Of a stretch of 64,000 nucleotides of DNA, positions 38,501 through 52,684 are shown in pieces. The notes below the pieces were generated by a model, which was not told where the DNA came from, did not search any database, and saw nothing but the letters and a program-made list of their open reading frames with translations. This DNA is from Eucalyptus grandis (lineage: Eukaryota > Streptophyta > Magnoliopsida > Myrtales > Myrtaceae). A program made the position numbers and the translations under genes. The stretch's first letter is position 1; the number at the start of each line of letters is the position of its first letter. The stretch is from assembly GCF_016545825.1 (NCBI RefSeq), contig NC_052618.1, forward strand, positions 48,430,196 to 48,494,195, in the 5' to 3' direction.

Positions 38501-38667
38501 GCCGTCTCCCACGCGTCGTTCCATTCGTCGCCGCCGCGGCCGCCGTTCTTGGTGGAGAGCGCTCTGGCGGCGGCGGAAATGGAGCCGAGGGCCGACCGGA
38601 GGGCGAGGAATTGAGCAGGATTCGACGATCCTAGCGTCGGTTTCGCTAGTCGTTGAAGAGCGTGCAT
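35549..38667 (-). CDS. GCD1: GAMETE CELL DEFECTIVE 1-like mitochondrial protein
   Basis: Exons 38667-38117, 36527-36338 and 35758-35549 (minus-strand order) join in phase to 316 residues. GCD1 proteins are plant mitochondrial proteins needed for gametophyte and early embryo development; the molecular role is not settled as far as I know. Seen: a Ser/Ala/Arg-rich N-terminus ending near ALSTKNGG, consistent with a mitochondrial presequence; GDEWNDAWETAWLPDDL; ETKAFVEDMNENW; coiled-coil-like basic-acidic helix KKDYRLKKQRIHAGLWTKEI; WETTSKSQDDNVWEMSQREE in exon 2; and HIFSRRRPIDGWKYMIEVVG followed by RPVKNFLKGR at the C-terminus. These match Arabidopsis At5g62270 as I recall it. The first exon is markedly GC-rich compared with the others. 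Intron 2 is short, intron 1 is 1.6 kb and holds a long perfect hairpin. Confidence 0.88.
36767..36832. repeat. 27-bp perfect inverted repeat (hairpin) in GCD1 intron 1
   Basis: Arms 36767-36793 and 36806-36832 are exact reverse complements around a 12-base loop (tttttgtggcag). A third, partly matching copy of the right arm (ctctagcattatattctct) follows at once. Arm sequence is very AT-rich. Confidence 0.9.
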
Positions 38668-38773
38668 GGTTAGGTTTTAGCAGAGCCTTTAGAAGGTTTT
38701 AGCAGGCGAAGGGACGAGACGTGGGAGGAGGAAGACGATGATGGAGAAGACGGAAGCATTCTCACAGAAGTGT

Positions 38774-38815
38774 CGGCCCGGCCCATCACGGCCCGTCCCA
38801 TGTTCGTAGCCCAAC
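38774..38815 (-). promoter_or_regulatory. Cluster of site II (TGGGCY) elements upstream of GCD1
   Basis: On the minus strand, TGGGCT and TGGGCC words and related GGGCC repeats occur within 45 bp, about 110-150 bp upstream of the GCD1 start. Site II elements are bound by TCP factors and are typical of nuclear genes for mitochondrial and ribosomal proteins. Confidence 0.6.
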
Positions 38816-38859
38816 TCTTTTCTTTTCTTTTCGACGATCCAAAGGTACGGCATTAAAAG

Positions 38860-39753
38860 AGATTTTCAAAATGCAAACTATGTTTGGTGAATTATATTTA
38901 AAAGTTTATTGTGAAGTACTTTTGAGTAAAATGATATTTGGAAAAATTATGTTTACAAAAGACTTTTGTTATTAAAAAAAAAAAAAATGAGAGTTGGCTA
39001 CAAAAATAAGTAGTCACTGGCAAAGAGCAGACGGCCCGGAAAGGGCGAGCAATCCAATGCAAGCCGTCCGGTAGAGGTAGGCAGTCCGACGAGGGTTGCG
39101 CGATGCTTGCCGAAGGATCGCAAGCGACCAAATCTAAGGTCGCGACCCATCTGGTTGTAGATTTGGTCGCCGCTCGAGCCTCCAACTCCAGATTTGGTTG
39201 TGACCAGACCTGCGACTAGATGGGTCGAGCGACCCTGGTGACCTCCATGTGGAGGTCGCGATGCAGCAGGTCACGGTCACTGGCAACCGCATCTGGTCGC
39301 AACCAGATTTGCGACCTAATATCTTGCTAGGGTCACGCGACCCATATTGGTGAGGATCTGGGTCACAACGACTCAAATCTGAGCTACTACGGCCTAGATC
39401 TAGGCCACCGCAGCTTGCCAGGGGTTGGGCGACCCTGATCTGGGCCGTTGCGACTCATCGAGGCGGCCCCTTGCCATGGTCGTTGAGTCACCGCGACTCA
39501 TGAAGGGTCACGCAACATTGCAACTCGCGGAGATCACCCGACTCTCTTACAACGATTGCCTAGTTTGTCGCGACCACGCCGGCGTCCCTTTAGCAATCGC
39601 CGGCCTCTCGCAGTCAGGTAGAACCAAATCGGCCCGGAGAAGATGAACAATGTCTCATACAAGAGCAAAAAACGAAAAAACAAAAAATTCGTGAGGATAA
39701 TTTCGGGAAAAATAAAAAGAATGAATAGTATTGTGTGGCCATGCTGAGAAAGC
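38860..39753. repeat. GC-rich degenerate repeat tract built of gcgacc/ggtcgc words
   Basis: From about 39030 to 39620 words such as ggtcgcgacc, gcgacc and agatttggtcgc recur on both strands at irregular spacing, giving many small palindromes. The left flank (38870-38990) is AT-rich and opens with tatgtttggtgaatt, a phrase common at the ends of plant hAT-like MITEs. No coding frame is believable. It may be the left half of a larger element that was later split by the one at 39754-40479. Confidence 0.4.
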
Positions 39754-40479
39754 TAAGGGCGCGCATGGAATCATTTCGTTTTCTTTTCTATTAAAACGGG
39801 AACAAACAAAAGTGTTTCTTTAGGAACAATTTTTGAACAAAAGAACGCGTTTGGTAACGTTTGGTCCGAGAATAAAAAATGAACAAAATAAACACGTTTG
39901 GTAAATTTTATTCTTTTTTGTTTCTTTTAATTTTTTAAACATTTTTATTTTATTTTTCATGTTTTAATTTATTTTTCTTTTTTCTTTTCTCGGCCACCTG
40001 CCTCCGGCGACCGTCGAAGGGGGGGCCGACAGCCTCGCCCACCACGGCGAGGCTCGCCATGGTTGGGCGAGGCTCCTGGCGTCGCCGCACGGGCGATGCC
40101 GAGCCTCGCCTTGGCTAGGCGAGCTCGGCCTCGCCATGGCCGGGAGCTCGGCCGCCGCGCGGCAACGCCGCCGGCCTCGCCTGATCTGGCGAGGCCGAGC
40201 CTCGACGGGCTCGGCGCGGCCATGGCCGAGGGCCGGCGAAAGAAAAAGAAGAAAAAAAGAAGAAAAGAAGAAGAGAAGAAGAAGAGAGAAAGAGAAATGT
40301 TTCTTCAAGAAATGTTTTAGCAAGAAACAACAAATTGTTGTTTCTTTTTTTTGTTCTTATTTCGTTCGAACAAAAGAATGTAAACGCAACCAAACGCGTT
40401 TCGTTTTTTTGTTCCTGAACACTTTCCGTAAATGCTCCGTTCGAACACTTTTTTTGGAGTGTTTCCATGCACACCCTTA
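39754..40479. mobile_element. Non-autonomous TIR element with a GC-rich core, third instance
   Basis: The left end taagggcgcgcatggaa (39754-39770) and the reverse complement of the right end (40463-40479) agree at 15 of 17 bases. If the element starts at aggg, the 8-bp flanks gaaagcta and taaagccc share 5 positions, a possible decayed hAT-type target duplication. Inside are gttc/gaac-rich arms, a pyrimidine tract (about 39965-39990), a core dominated by gaggctcgcc words (about 39994-40235) and a purine tract (about 40236-40290). ORFs across the core are composition artefacts. Confidence 0.6.
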
Positions 40480-41149
40480 AAGCCCAAGGCAGGTCCTCAC
40501 CTGCCTTGAGCTTTAGCCTTACAAATGCCAGTTTTGCTATTAAGAGACTTCCAAAGTTTTTCCCAAACACTCATTATTTTGGCCCAAGAGGCTTTTGATG
40601 CCCAAAGCCCCTTCAAAGCTTCTCCCAAACGCACCCTATGATACCTTATAAGCCCATAAATTGGCTAAAGCCGGACCTTTGGTTTGTACATATATAGTAA
40701 TGATCTAGAGGAGTGCCGCTGGGAGTTTTTTTTGTCGGAGTACTTTATTCCTATACTACGCTTCGATTTTTTTCCGCCTACAATAAAACCCACTCCCGAA
40801 ACTTACGCGTCCCCACCCCATCCCCCGAGAGCTTCCTCATTTCTATTTCTAGCTGAACCATGTCATTTTTTTTATCCGGGCTCTGGCCAGGTTTAGTGGC
40901 GCATGACATCTTTTTTAGCGGCCATGCCGAGCCACTGTGTCGCCAACTCCAAGTCCTCGACATGTCATCACGCCGCTCATGAACCATGGCCGTCCTAGCT
41001 ACGAGCCTAGCTTGTCGTCTCTCTCCCTCATGCAACTCACGACCACCACAATGAAGGTGGCAAACTTCGCGCAACCACAAACGACCTCAAATCCAAGGTC
41101 GCACGGTCGGCTTCTCAGGAAAGGTTGTTTTCATCGAGAAACCTAGTCA
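40480..41149. other. Repeat-derived intergenic sequence
   Basis: Begins with a local inverted repeat (aaggcaggtcctcacctgcctt at 40486-40507) and words such as tttcccaaacgcaccc that resemble MITE ends. No gene supported. Confidence 0.4.
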
Positions 41150-42367
41150 TCCTATTTGGAGATACTTTCTCCGTGTGGTAATAACAATCTCGAGTCTCCC
41201 ATGATTAAAGTAAGCGATGCTAAAGTCTTGCTGACTCGGTTTATATACATCCTTCACTTCTTAAAGCCTTTAAAAATCTACAAGTTGTTGAGCGACTTTT
41301 AAGGCTCAAAAAGAGAAAACAACGTTATCCACAGAAGTCGCAAAGCAAGACCACGGTAAGGCCTACGCACGCCTACCTCATGCACATAAGAAAATTTGAG
41401 AATCATCAGCACTAAGCTATTTTCAAAAAGAGAGCGCAGACATCATTTTCGATCGGGAAGAGGCATCGAGAAGATCGTGAAGTTGACGGAGCAACCGCCG
41501 ACGACACTGGTTTGGATTGACGGATTAGGGTTTTTTTTTTTTCACGTGGACGAGTTACGGACAGCGGCGGAGGAAATGGCCAGAAAGAGAAAGAAACGGA
41601 GAATGTTAGATCGCGGTCGCAGTCGAGCCAGGCTGGTCACAAGTCACGAGACACGAGGAAGGGGAAGAAGATAAGCCTCACGCTTACTTGATCGTGCAAA
41701 GGGGCGTCGTACACGTACTTTTTGTCCCTTCATTCGAGAAAAGGGATAATGATGTCGACCTCGAACCCTACGCATTTATCTTCTTCGGACGGGGGGAGAA
41801 AAACGGGGGACAGCTCCATCAGACGGTGGAGAATGCTCCTTCGCCCGGCGGCTGACGTTTAGATTGGTTTACCCGCTGACCGACGGACGACGTCCGCGGC
41901 CACTGAGGCCGAATGCTCCGTGCACCGGAGACCCTATCCATCGATGTTTCGTGAGCCACTGGAGTTCGCAAGATGCTCTCTTGCCCATTCCCTATGAAGC
42001 GACAGTTGTTGCACTTGTGTACTCCACATGTTTTAAACTTCGGTTGGTATCGAAAACTAAATGGAACTGATCGTTTTGTTTCGATAGTTACAATGAAAGA
42101 AAAATAATCTGTCTTCCTTCTATTTTCATAATCTAAAAAGCTACGGGTGAACATCCGGCGAATTTACTAAAGAAGAGAGAGGATGAAAGAGTGGCAAAAG
42201 CGTATCGCTCGAAAACCCTTCTCCATTTGCAGCTTCTTTTTTCTCCTTTTTCCCCTATTTCATCTTACAGTCCTCCTCCTGTTCTCTCTTCGGAACCCCT
42301 AAACTGTCTGTTTCTTCTCTTTCACTAACGTTAAAGTCTAAATCAACCTCTAATTAACCCGACGCTC
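41150..42367. repeat. Duplicated block A, copy 1 (3' flank of the acidic-protein gene)
   Basis: This stretch aligns by eye with 54780-54836 plus 58909-60030. Shared landmarks: tgattaaagt..g.gatgctaaagtc (41201 and 58912), gaaaagaacgttatcca-like text, gaggaaatggccagaaag (41570) against gaggaaatggccggaaag (59245), and the segment just after the acidic gene. It belongs to a local duplication that includes that gene. No ORF in it is conserved between the copies. Confidence 0.75.
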
Positions 42368-42862
42368 TCATGGGGCATTAAGCTCGGACTGCAGAAGAGC
42401 GTTATGATTAGTAGCCTCGTCCTCGAGCTCCCACACCAACCCCTCGCACAAATCGATCGACCCTTGGCCTTCACCAACGCTGCCGCACAGCACATCGTGA
42501 CCTTCTCCGATGCCAACGCCGTGTCCAACCTCGCTGCTCTCTCTGCTGGGCAGCCCGAGCTCGTCGTCGGAGGCCTCGAGCAAGCGCCTCATCACCCTCT
42601 CCCTCTCGTCTCCTCCTTCGTCTCCAGCTTCCCCCGCAGGCGAAGGAGGGGCTTCTTCGGCGGAGGCAGTCAAAGGGTCGGAGGAGCCAGAGGCGAGTTC
42701 TCGCTGGAGGCTCGTGATGAGGGACGACAGGTCTTGGCCCGCCACGTCTTCCTCTTCCTCGAGGAGGGAGAGAATGTCCCTGTACGACCTTTGCCGCTTC
42801 TCCTCCTCTTCTTCATCGGGGTTCGCCTCTCTCCGGCGCTTCAGTGGTGACGTTTCCGCCAT
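42368..42862 (-). CDS. Uncharacterised acidic plant protein, copy 1
   Basis: A single-exon frame of 164 residues that I do not recognise. An upstream in-frame ATG at 42988 exists, but the paralogue at 60564 starts at the equivalent of 42862 (MAETSPLKR), and the TATA box at 42988-42995 overlaps the longer start, so the shorter start is used. Seen: a basic KRRRE patch at about 8-12, a PDEEEEEKRQ acidic run, a helix-like YRDILSLLEEEED, then LSSLITSLQRELAS, a Ser/Pro/Gly-rich linker, ERVMRRLLEASDDELGLPSR, and a C-terminal LVWELEDEATNH. No signal peptide or membrane segment. Compared with copy 2 the coding sequence has scattered substitutions and a linker deletion but no stop or frameshift, which suggests both copies are functional. 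KRRRE could be a nuclear localisation signal; this is speculation. Confidence 0.75.
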   Translation of the reverse strand: MAETSPLKRRREANPDEEEEEKRQRSYRDILSLLEEEEDVAGQDLSSLITSLQRELASGSSDPLTASAEEAPPSPAGEAGDEGGDERERVMRRLLEASDDELGLPSRESSEVGHGVGIGEGHDVLCGSVGEGQGSIDLCEGLVWELEDEATNHNALLQSELNAP

Positions 42863-42987
42863 TGGAGAGGGGTCCTTTTTCCTTTGAGCCCTTTCTGTGG
42901 ACGAGCGAGAGAGGATGGGACTGGGAGGGAGAGAGATAAGGTGGTGAGAGTGCATACCAGGAGAGGGAGAAGGAGGAAGTGAAGACA

Positions 42988-42995
42988 TTTATATA
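42988..42995 (-). promoter_or_regulatory. TATA box of acidic-protein gene copy 1
   Basis: TATATAAA on the minus strand, 126 bp upstream of the chosen start codon. The paralogue has TATATAAC at the matching place. Confidence 0.6.
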
Positions 42996-43079
42996 GAGGA
43001 GGAGGAGGCAAAGAATGTTTAATTAAATTTCAACCAGGAAAAAAAAAGTTTGGTTCAAAACTTAATATAGAAAAAACAA

Positions 43080-43425
43080 CACAAATAATCATTGAACTTT
43101 AGTCCAATATAGTTTTTGGACTTTTATCTTGTTCAATAAACTTTAGCCCAATTTACAATATAGTCTCTAAATTTTTAATTTGTTTGATGTAGTCTTGATG
43201 AGCATGTTCAATTTAGTTTATAAATTATGTTCAATATTATCTCTGATCTTACATTAATAAAATAAATTACATTTAATATTTTCATATGATTTAATAACTA
43301 TATTGAACACATACTAAAAGTTTAAGAATTATATTGAACAGATTAAAAATTCAAGAATCACATTACACATCATGCCAACATTTAAGAATTATTTATGTCA
43401 TTATCCCTTGAATATAAATTAAATG
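43080..43425. mobile_element. AT-rich MITE-like inverted-repeat sequence
   Basis: Words such as ttgaactttagtccaatatagt on the left return in the reverse complement on the right (ttcaatataattcttaaacttt). No coding capacity. It separates the acidic gene from RPS13 copy 1. Ends uncertain. Confidence 0.45.
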
Positions 43426-43732
43426 TTTCAGGGACTTTGTATTTAGCTTCATTTGACACCCCATCGCTAGAATGGTTCTTGCCAAAAGAGGAGCCTAAAA
43501 TCTATTTGGAAGTATTAACGGTGTCCTTGATTCGGATCCATTGTCACTGTCGACTTTCTTCTGATTATTCTCGTCCGAGTAAAGCTAAATCGCAAGAATG
43601 ATTTTTGTTCCTCCATTTTTAACCATTTGGTACCACCAAGCCGTCATTAAATTTTTAAAAGACTTAATTAAGAGGGCCGAGAAAAGAGGAGCCCCTGTCC
43701 CTCTTAAGTAAGCCCACTCTGCATTTTTCCTC

Positions 43733-43812
43733 TGGGCCCAAGCCCATTTAGAGGTTTACTGTTCAGGAGTTCTGATGCCTGTCCAGAATAAGTAAAGGAG
43801 AAAACCCTAGAT
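43733..43812 (+). promoter_or_regulatory. RPS13 copy 1 promoter elements: site II motifs and telo-box
   Basis: TGGGCCC and a neighbouring AGCCCA (43733-43746), then AAAACCCTAG (43801-43810), about 120 bp before the ATG. The site II plus telo-box pair is the classic promoter signature of plant ribosomal protein genes. Confidence 0.8.
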
Positions 43813-43930
43813 ACGATTCTTTCCTGAATCCCCTCTCCCCTCGCGGCGAAGCGAAAGAAGAAAGAAGAAGAAGCGCCTCCTCAGCAGGCGGCTCGTCGCA
43901 GCGGAAGCCGTCGTCCACAAGCTCGTCGCC

Positions 43931-45636
<1,706 letters not shown>

Positions 45637-47604
45637 GCAGCATTTTGGATCATAAACCAGTTTTGATGTAGCATTTGATTGCTGGTGGTCATTGATGCTC
45701 TCTCACTCACTATTGCTCTTGAGAATTTCATGTAGTTTGGATGAAAGTATATTTTTTATTGTACTCTAGGTGAGGATAGAGAGATGAGATTTGTTGCGTT
45801 TGGACTATCATTTTCATTTATTGATTTTGAAGTTGACCTATGTAGCGTCGTCTTGGTGCTAATGGTTCAATTTGGAAATAGCTTTTACTTCCAATTGCTC
45901 CACAAGTTGGAGCTCTCCTCTCGGTCATTTGAAAAAAAGATGAGGATATCCTCTTTTGAGGACATCTTAATTTAGTGGTAATTCAATGACGATCTCGTGC
46001 TGGGGACCGATTACAAATTACCAGCCAAACACGATAAGGAGCAAGATGCTGTCGATGATAACGTATGATGTTGGTTGATCCAAAGTAAAACAACTGCTTT
46101 CCATCTTTTTCCTTTGTTGGATTGAGGACGTCTTGTTCCGAATGTGGCCTCTCTAGTTCGTGATTCATAGTTGAATGTATGCTTGAGAGAGTCAATTTGA
46201 GGCAGGTCTGAATGGTCTTCTCGCGGTTGTAAGTTCTAACTGCTGAAGTTGGGTGAATTTAGGTTTAGGTACGGTGTTGTGACTCGAGCTGTAGAAGCAG
46301 CAAATCTAACAGATTTATTATCAAATTCTTGACCAGGAAAATGTTTGTTTGAAAGCAAGAACGACAGGGCTGATGGACTCAATCGGCTTTATTTGGTATT
46401 TGAAACCTTTTCCTTAATTTCCTTGATAGCAACTTAAGGTTCAGTCCTCGCACTCTTTTAAATGTTCCACTTGGCTTGCGGCTTCGAGAAGCCAATGCTT
46501 TGGTGTTGTCCTGCTTCTTCTCGATGCTAATCATCAGAACAGTCCCTGCATAAAACAGGAGTGAGGTCCGACATCATGAGATGAAAATGCAAGTACACCG
46601 ACCCATAATTCAAGGATGCCTACGGAGTCAATCAAAGAGCGGTACCTCTTCACGACAGAATTTGCAGAACTGTTAGTTGCCTGATTTAAACCCCTGACCT
46701 GACTAATGCAGCCGGTACCTGGAAACGAAAAACGCCAAATGGCTTTTAGAGGAGAGGAAGAACAGGAATTCGATAAGAAAGATTATGAATCGGAGTTATT
46801 TGGTGTTGTCAAGTTCTTTCGATTTCTCTTGTCAGAGTTAGCTATCGGGGGAATGAGCTGGCGTTACTTTATTATGAGTGAGATTATAGTTAATAATTAG
46901 AACACCCTTTGATAACAGGTTGTAACTAATTCAATTAACAGATGATACAAGATGAATGCTTGCGCCTAAGCCTGTATTTTTCGTTCTCAAAAGAGTCAAA
47001 ATTTTGACTAAGTTGTGCCTGATCTGTGGTTAGCACGGTATACTTATATAATGATACCTCAAAACTGGCAGATTCTTGAGGCAAAAGTTGGTTCCTTGAT
47101 AATTTTGCATGCTAGTAAGCGAACAATCCCTGTTATTTCCAACGCCAATGTATATGTAAGAAAGAATGCGATCAATGAATACTCACTTTGAAATGTTCTA
47201 TACGCTTGATAGCATCGTTAGGGAATCCTATGAGCAATTCAACTTCTCAAACCTATCAAATTTCTCCCATCGCTGGATTGTCAGATCTATTTCACTATGC
47301 ATCACAGCAAAATAAGTAAATGAGGTACATTCAAACCAAATCCACAACTGACTATACAACTCTGAGGACTTTACAAACCCGATCTTATCCCTTGCTTCCG
47401 CTCGTTGCTGATTAAGCACCGCGAGTTCTTCCTCAGGAGCCTACAGAAAATATTAACATCAAAGTCAATAATCTTTTGATTGATTAGCAGGTCAACGACG
47501 GGCAAGAATAGCAGTCATAGATCAATTGATATACCCGCATTCGTAAGGCAGTTGGACCGTCACCAATAAGTTTTATCATAATCAAATGAAGGATAAAAAA
47601 TTCG
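45637..47604. other. RPS13 copy 1 3' flank and spacer
   Basis: Holds the 3' untranslated region and spacer DNA. Most of it, to about 47450, is the distal half of duplication unit 1. No other gene seen. Confidence 0.6.
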
Positions 47605-47759
47605 AGTTCTTCTGATTATTCTTGTCCGAGTAAGCTCATCGCAAGAATGGTATTTTTCCCTCCATTTTAGACCTCATTAAACTTGAAAAAAACTTGATTA
47701 AGAGAGCCTGAGAAAAAGAGGAGTGCCTATCCCTCTCAAGCCCATTCTGCATTTTCTTC

Positions 47760-47815
47760 TGGGCCCAAGCCCATTAGAGGGCTTCTGTAAGGAGTTCTAA
47801 TACAAAACCCTAGAT
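47760..47815 (+). promoter_or_regulatory. RPS13 copy 2 promoter elements: site II motifs and telo-box
   Basis: TGGGCCC at 47760-47766 with AGCCCA beside it, and AAAACCCTAG at 47804-47813. Both elements of copy 1 are kept, which argues that copy 2 is still transcribed. Confidence 0.8.
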
Positions 47816-47925
47816 ACTCGCCTGGATCCCCTCCCCGTCGTCGGAAGAAGAAGAAGAAGAAGAAGAAGCACCTCCTCAGCAGGCGGCGAGTCGCAGCGGA
47901 AGCCGTCCTCCACAAGCTCGTCGCC

Positions 47926-49614
<1,689 letters not shown>

Positions 49615-50054
49615 GCTGCATCGTGGACCATGAACCAGTTTTGATGTAGCTTTTGATTGCTGATGGTCATTGATGCTCTCTGTCACTCACTCGCTCTTGC
49701 TCTTGAGAATTTCATTTAGTTTGGATGAAAGTATACTTGTTATTGTACTTTGGGTGAGGATAGAGAGATGAGTTATGTTATCTTTTTGACTGTCATCTTC
49801 ATTTTTATCGATTTTGAAGTTGACCTGTAGCGTTGTTTCGGTGGTATTGGTTTAATTTGGATATAGCTTACTTCCAACTGCTCCACAAGTTTGAGCTCTC
49901 CTCTTGGTTCATTTTAAAAAAAAAAAAAGATGATGTTTAGTGGTAATTCAATGATGATCTCATGCTGGGGACTAATTACAAATTATCTGCCGAACAAAAT
50001 AAGGAACGAGATGCTGTCGATGATCATGTATTCTGTTGGCTAATGCAATGTAAT

Positions 50055-50302
50055 GTAACACAACTGCTTTCCATCTCTTTCCTTAGTTGGATTGATGGTA
50101 GTTAGTGTTATAGCAGAATCTGAGAGAGGATTAAACAGTGTTATAACACAACTGCTTTCCATCTCTTTCCTTAGTTGGATTGATGGTAGTTAGTGTTACA
50201 GCAGAATCTGAGAGAGGATTAAACAGTGTTATAACACAACTGGTTGGATTGATGGTAGTTAGTGTTACAGCAGAATCTGAGAGAGGATTAAACAGTGTTA
50301 TT
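50055..50302 (+). repeat. Three-copy tandem repeat in the RPS13 copy 2 flank
   Basis: Units containing ttggattgatggtagttagt begin at 50087, 50175 and 50244 (spacings 88 and 69 bp). Each runs through gagagaggattaaacagtgt; the third lacks the ctttccatctctttcc part. Unit 1 of the RPS13 duplication has a single equivalent. Confidence 0.9.
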
Positions 50303-51480
50303 TGGTGTGAATGTCGCTTCTCTAGTTTGTGATTTATAGTTGAATGTATGTTTGAGAGAATCAAAATCGAGGCAGATCCGAAATGGTCTTCTAGCGGTTG
50401 TAAGTTCTTACTGCTGAAGTTGGGTGAACTTAGGTTTAGGTTCGGTGTTGTCACTCGAGCTGTAGAAGAAGCAAGTCAAACACCTCCATTATCAAATCCT
50501 TGACCAGGAAAATGTTTTCCTTGAACCCAAGAACGACAAGGCCGATAGATAATCGACTTTATTTAGCATTTGGAACCTTTTCCTTTATTTCCTTGCGAGT
50601 ACACCGAAGGTTCAATTGTCGACAAGCCATCAAACGGGTGAGATCCAACATCTTCCAGACAAGCCGTCAAATGGATAATGCATGGATTTCGCATTCTATC
50701 TAGCTTGAAAAGATGTCCCTAGTCTATCTGAAGTGCTAGAAGTGCTTAAGGTGAAAATGATCAGTATGTGACTGAGGAAAATGCAAGTGCACAGACGGAT
50801 TCAATATTAAAGAACGCCTGCGGAATCAATTGAAGTGCAACTCCTCTTCAGGATAAAATATGTAGAATTGCCAGTTGCCCTGTTTGAACCCCTGACTAAT
50901 GTAGCTGGTACATGGAAACAAAAAACACCAAAATTGTTTTTATTACAAGGAAATCAATATAAAATTGGTATTATTGGTGAATGCCTGCGCTGAGGTCTCT
51001 ATTTTGGCTCTCAAAGAGTCAAAATTTCGACTTAGTTGTGCCTGATCAGTGTCGAGCGTCGTGTACTTGATTTATGATACCTCAAAACGGGCAGCTTCTT
51101 GAAGCAGAATTTGGTTCTCAGACAATTTTGCTTGCTGGTAAATAAACACTGTCATTGCCAAGTCCAGTACATATGTAAGAACGAGTGCGACTAGTGAAAA
51201 AACTCACTTCAGATGTTCTATACGCCTGATAGCATCATCAGTAACTTCATGCGCACTTCAGCTTTGAACCAATTTAATTTCTCCGGCTCTGGATCGTAAG
51301 ATCTATCACCATGCATCTCACCAAAGTGGATTAGTTACATTCGATCAATTCATACCAAGCCACAGCTGACTATACAACTTTGAGGACATGATTACACTTT
51401 ATAAACTTGATCTTATCCCGTGCTTCAACTTGTTGCTGATTAATGCAAATCGCGAAGCTAATATGCGGCTCCTGAAGAGA

Positions 51481-52415
51481 GAACTTTTACTTGCCTCTTG
51501 GTTTTCAACCAACTTGCGATTTGAGATAAATATCGTGAGGACAAATCAAATTTAGATTGATCATACAAGAAAGATAAGAGATCAAACATACTCTCCTCGT
51601 GATACATCAGGCAGGTTGAGATATCGTAGCAAGACATCCCCGACACTGCGAGAAACATCTTGTTTCGATATATTGTAACTCAGCGGCGTTCTGGACAAGT
51701 CCATCCTTGCACTTTCTATAGGTTACTAGCCGTCCGGAAGAATTATCCATTTTCTGCACCGCCAACTTATCGCGGCCCATGGGCGACACGAGTAGGAGAC
51801 GGAGGAGTGCGAATCAATGAGGAAAAAGATTTGGCTGTGGATAAGTAAGAGTTCAGTGGAAGGATTACATAAGCAGACAGATGAGACAATGCATTAACTC
51901 TCCAGGGCATGCAAAGTGAGAGTCAGGCATTAACATTAACTCGGAAGGAAATTGAGGGCATCCGTTCATTGCATGATTAATTGCCAAAAACTGAACCTCA
52001 AGCATTAGTTAACACCATAGCATCTTGCTCACGGTACTGTACAGACCCCAAATGGCACAGTGCCCACCACTGAGCTGTTGGAAAGACAAACATTTGAGTG
52101 ATCGAAGATAAACCCACTAAAAACCATTTTTCAGCGCCTCATACATCAAAATGGATAGTGATCACTGAAATGCCAAACCCACTCGTTCATTGGTCAATTT
52201 GAAAAATGTCAATCAGTAGATTTAGCATTGTGAGTTTTTTTTTCCGACAATAAAAGATAATTTGAATTTCCACTGAGGAAGAGCGTGTGGCAAGGTGCAG
52301 TCAACAAGCCTTCCATACCGGTGTAGTTGAGTCTTACGTCGTTTGCAGCATTTGGGAAATTGCCAAATAATTTTCACAATATAAATTTCGACAACACATG
52401 GAGAGATTCCGTCAG
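51481..52415. other. Spacer between RPS13 unit 2 and the tRNA genes
   Basis: No gene supported. This is where the front half of a third RPS13 unit would be expected, but I find no match to the RPS13 promoter or exons 1-4. Confidence 0.5.
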
Positions 52416-52488
52416 GGGGATGTAGCTCAGATGGTAGAGCGCTCGCTTAGCATGCGAGAGGTACGGGGATCGATACCCCGCATCTCCA
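52416..52488 (+). tRNA. tRNA-Ala(AGC), copy 1
   Basis: 73 nt. A 7-bp acceptor stem (ggggatg with catctcc) and discriminator A at 52488, D arm agctcagatggtagagc, anticodon stem ctcgc/gcgag around loop ttagcat with anticodon AGC at 52449-52451, and a 5-bp T stem cggg g/ccccg around atcgata. The A and B box promoters are intact. No intron; CCA is not encoded. Confidence 0.97.
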
Positions 52489-52611
52489 TCTCGAGATGTA
52501 CTTTTCGTTTCCTCTTTTCACTTTCTTTTGCCTTGGCCAATTGCAATTCGAAACTAATTGGATGCAGAAAATCAAGTTGCAATATTGAGTGGGTCATTGA
52601 AGATGCATCAA

Positions 52612-52684
52612 GGGGATGTAGCTCAGATGGTAGAGCGCTCGCTTAGCATGCGAGAGGTACGGGGATCGATACCCCGCATCTCCA
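52612..52684 (+). tRNA. tRNA-Ala(AGC), copy 2
   Basis: Identical to copy 1 over all 73 nt, anticodon AGC at 52645-52647. It lies 196 bp downstream in the same orientation. Confidence 0.97.

Noticed and set aside
38128..38634. 168-residue plus-strand frame and two others over GCD1 exon 1
   Set aside because: GC-rich shadows of the GCD1 coding strand, which has spliced family similarity.
40115..40570. 151-residue minus-strand frame and overlapping plus-strand frames
   Set aside because: They cross the purine/pyrimidine tracts and GC-rich core of a TIR element and give low-complexity Lys/Glu or Phe/Leu runs.
42863..42988. N-terminal extension of acidic protein copy 1 from ATG 42988
   Set aside because: The extension overlaps the TATA box and has no equivalent in copy 2, whose start matches 42862.
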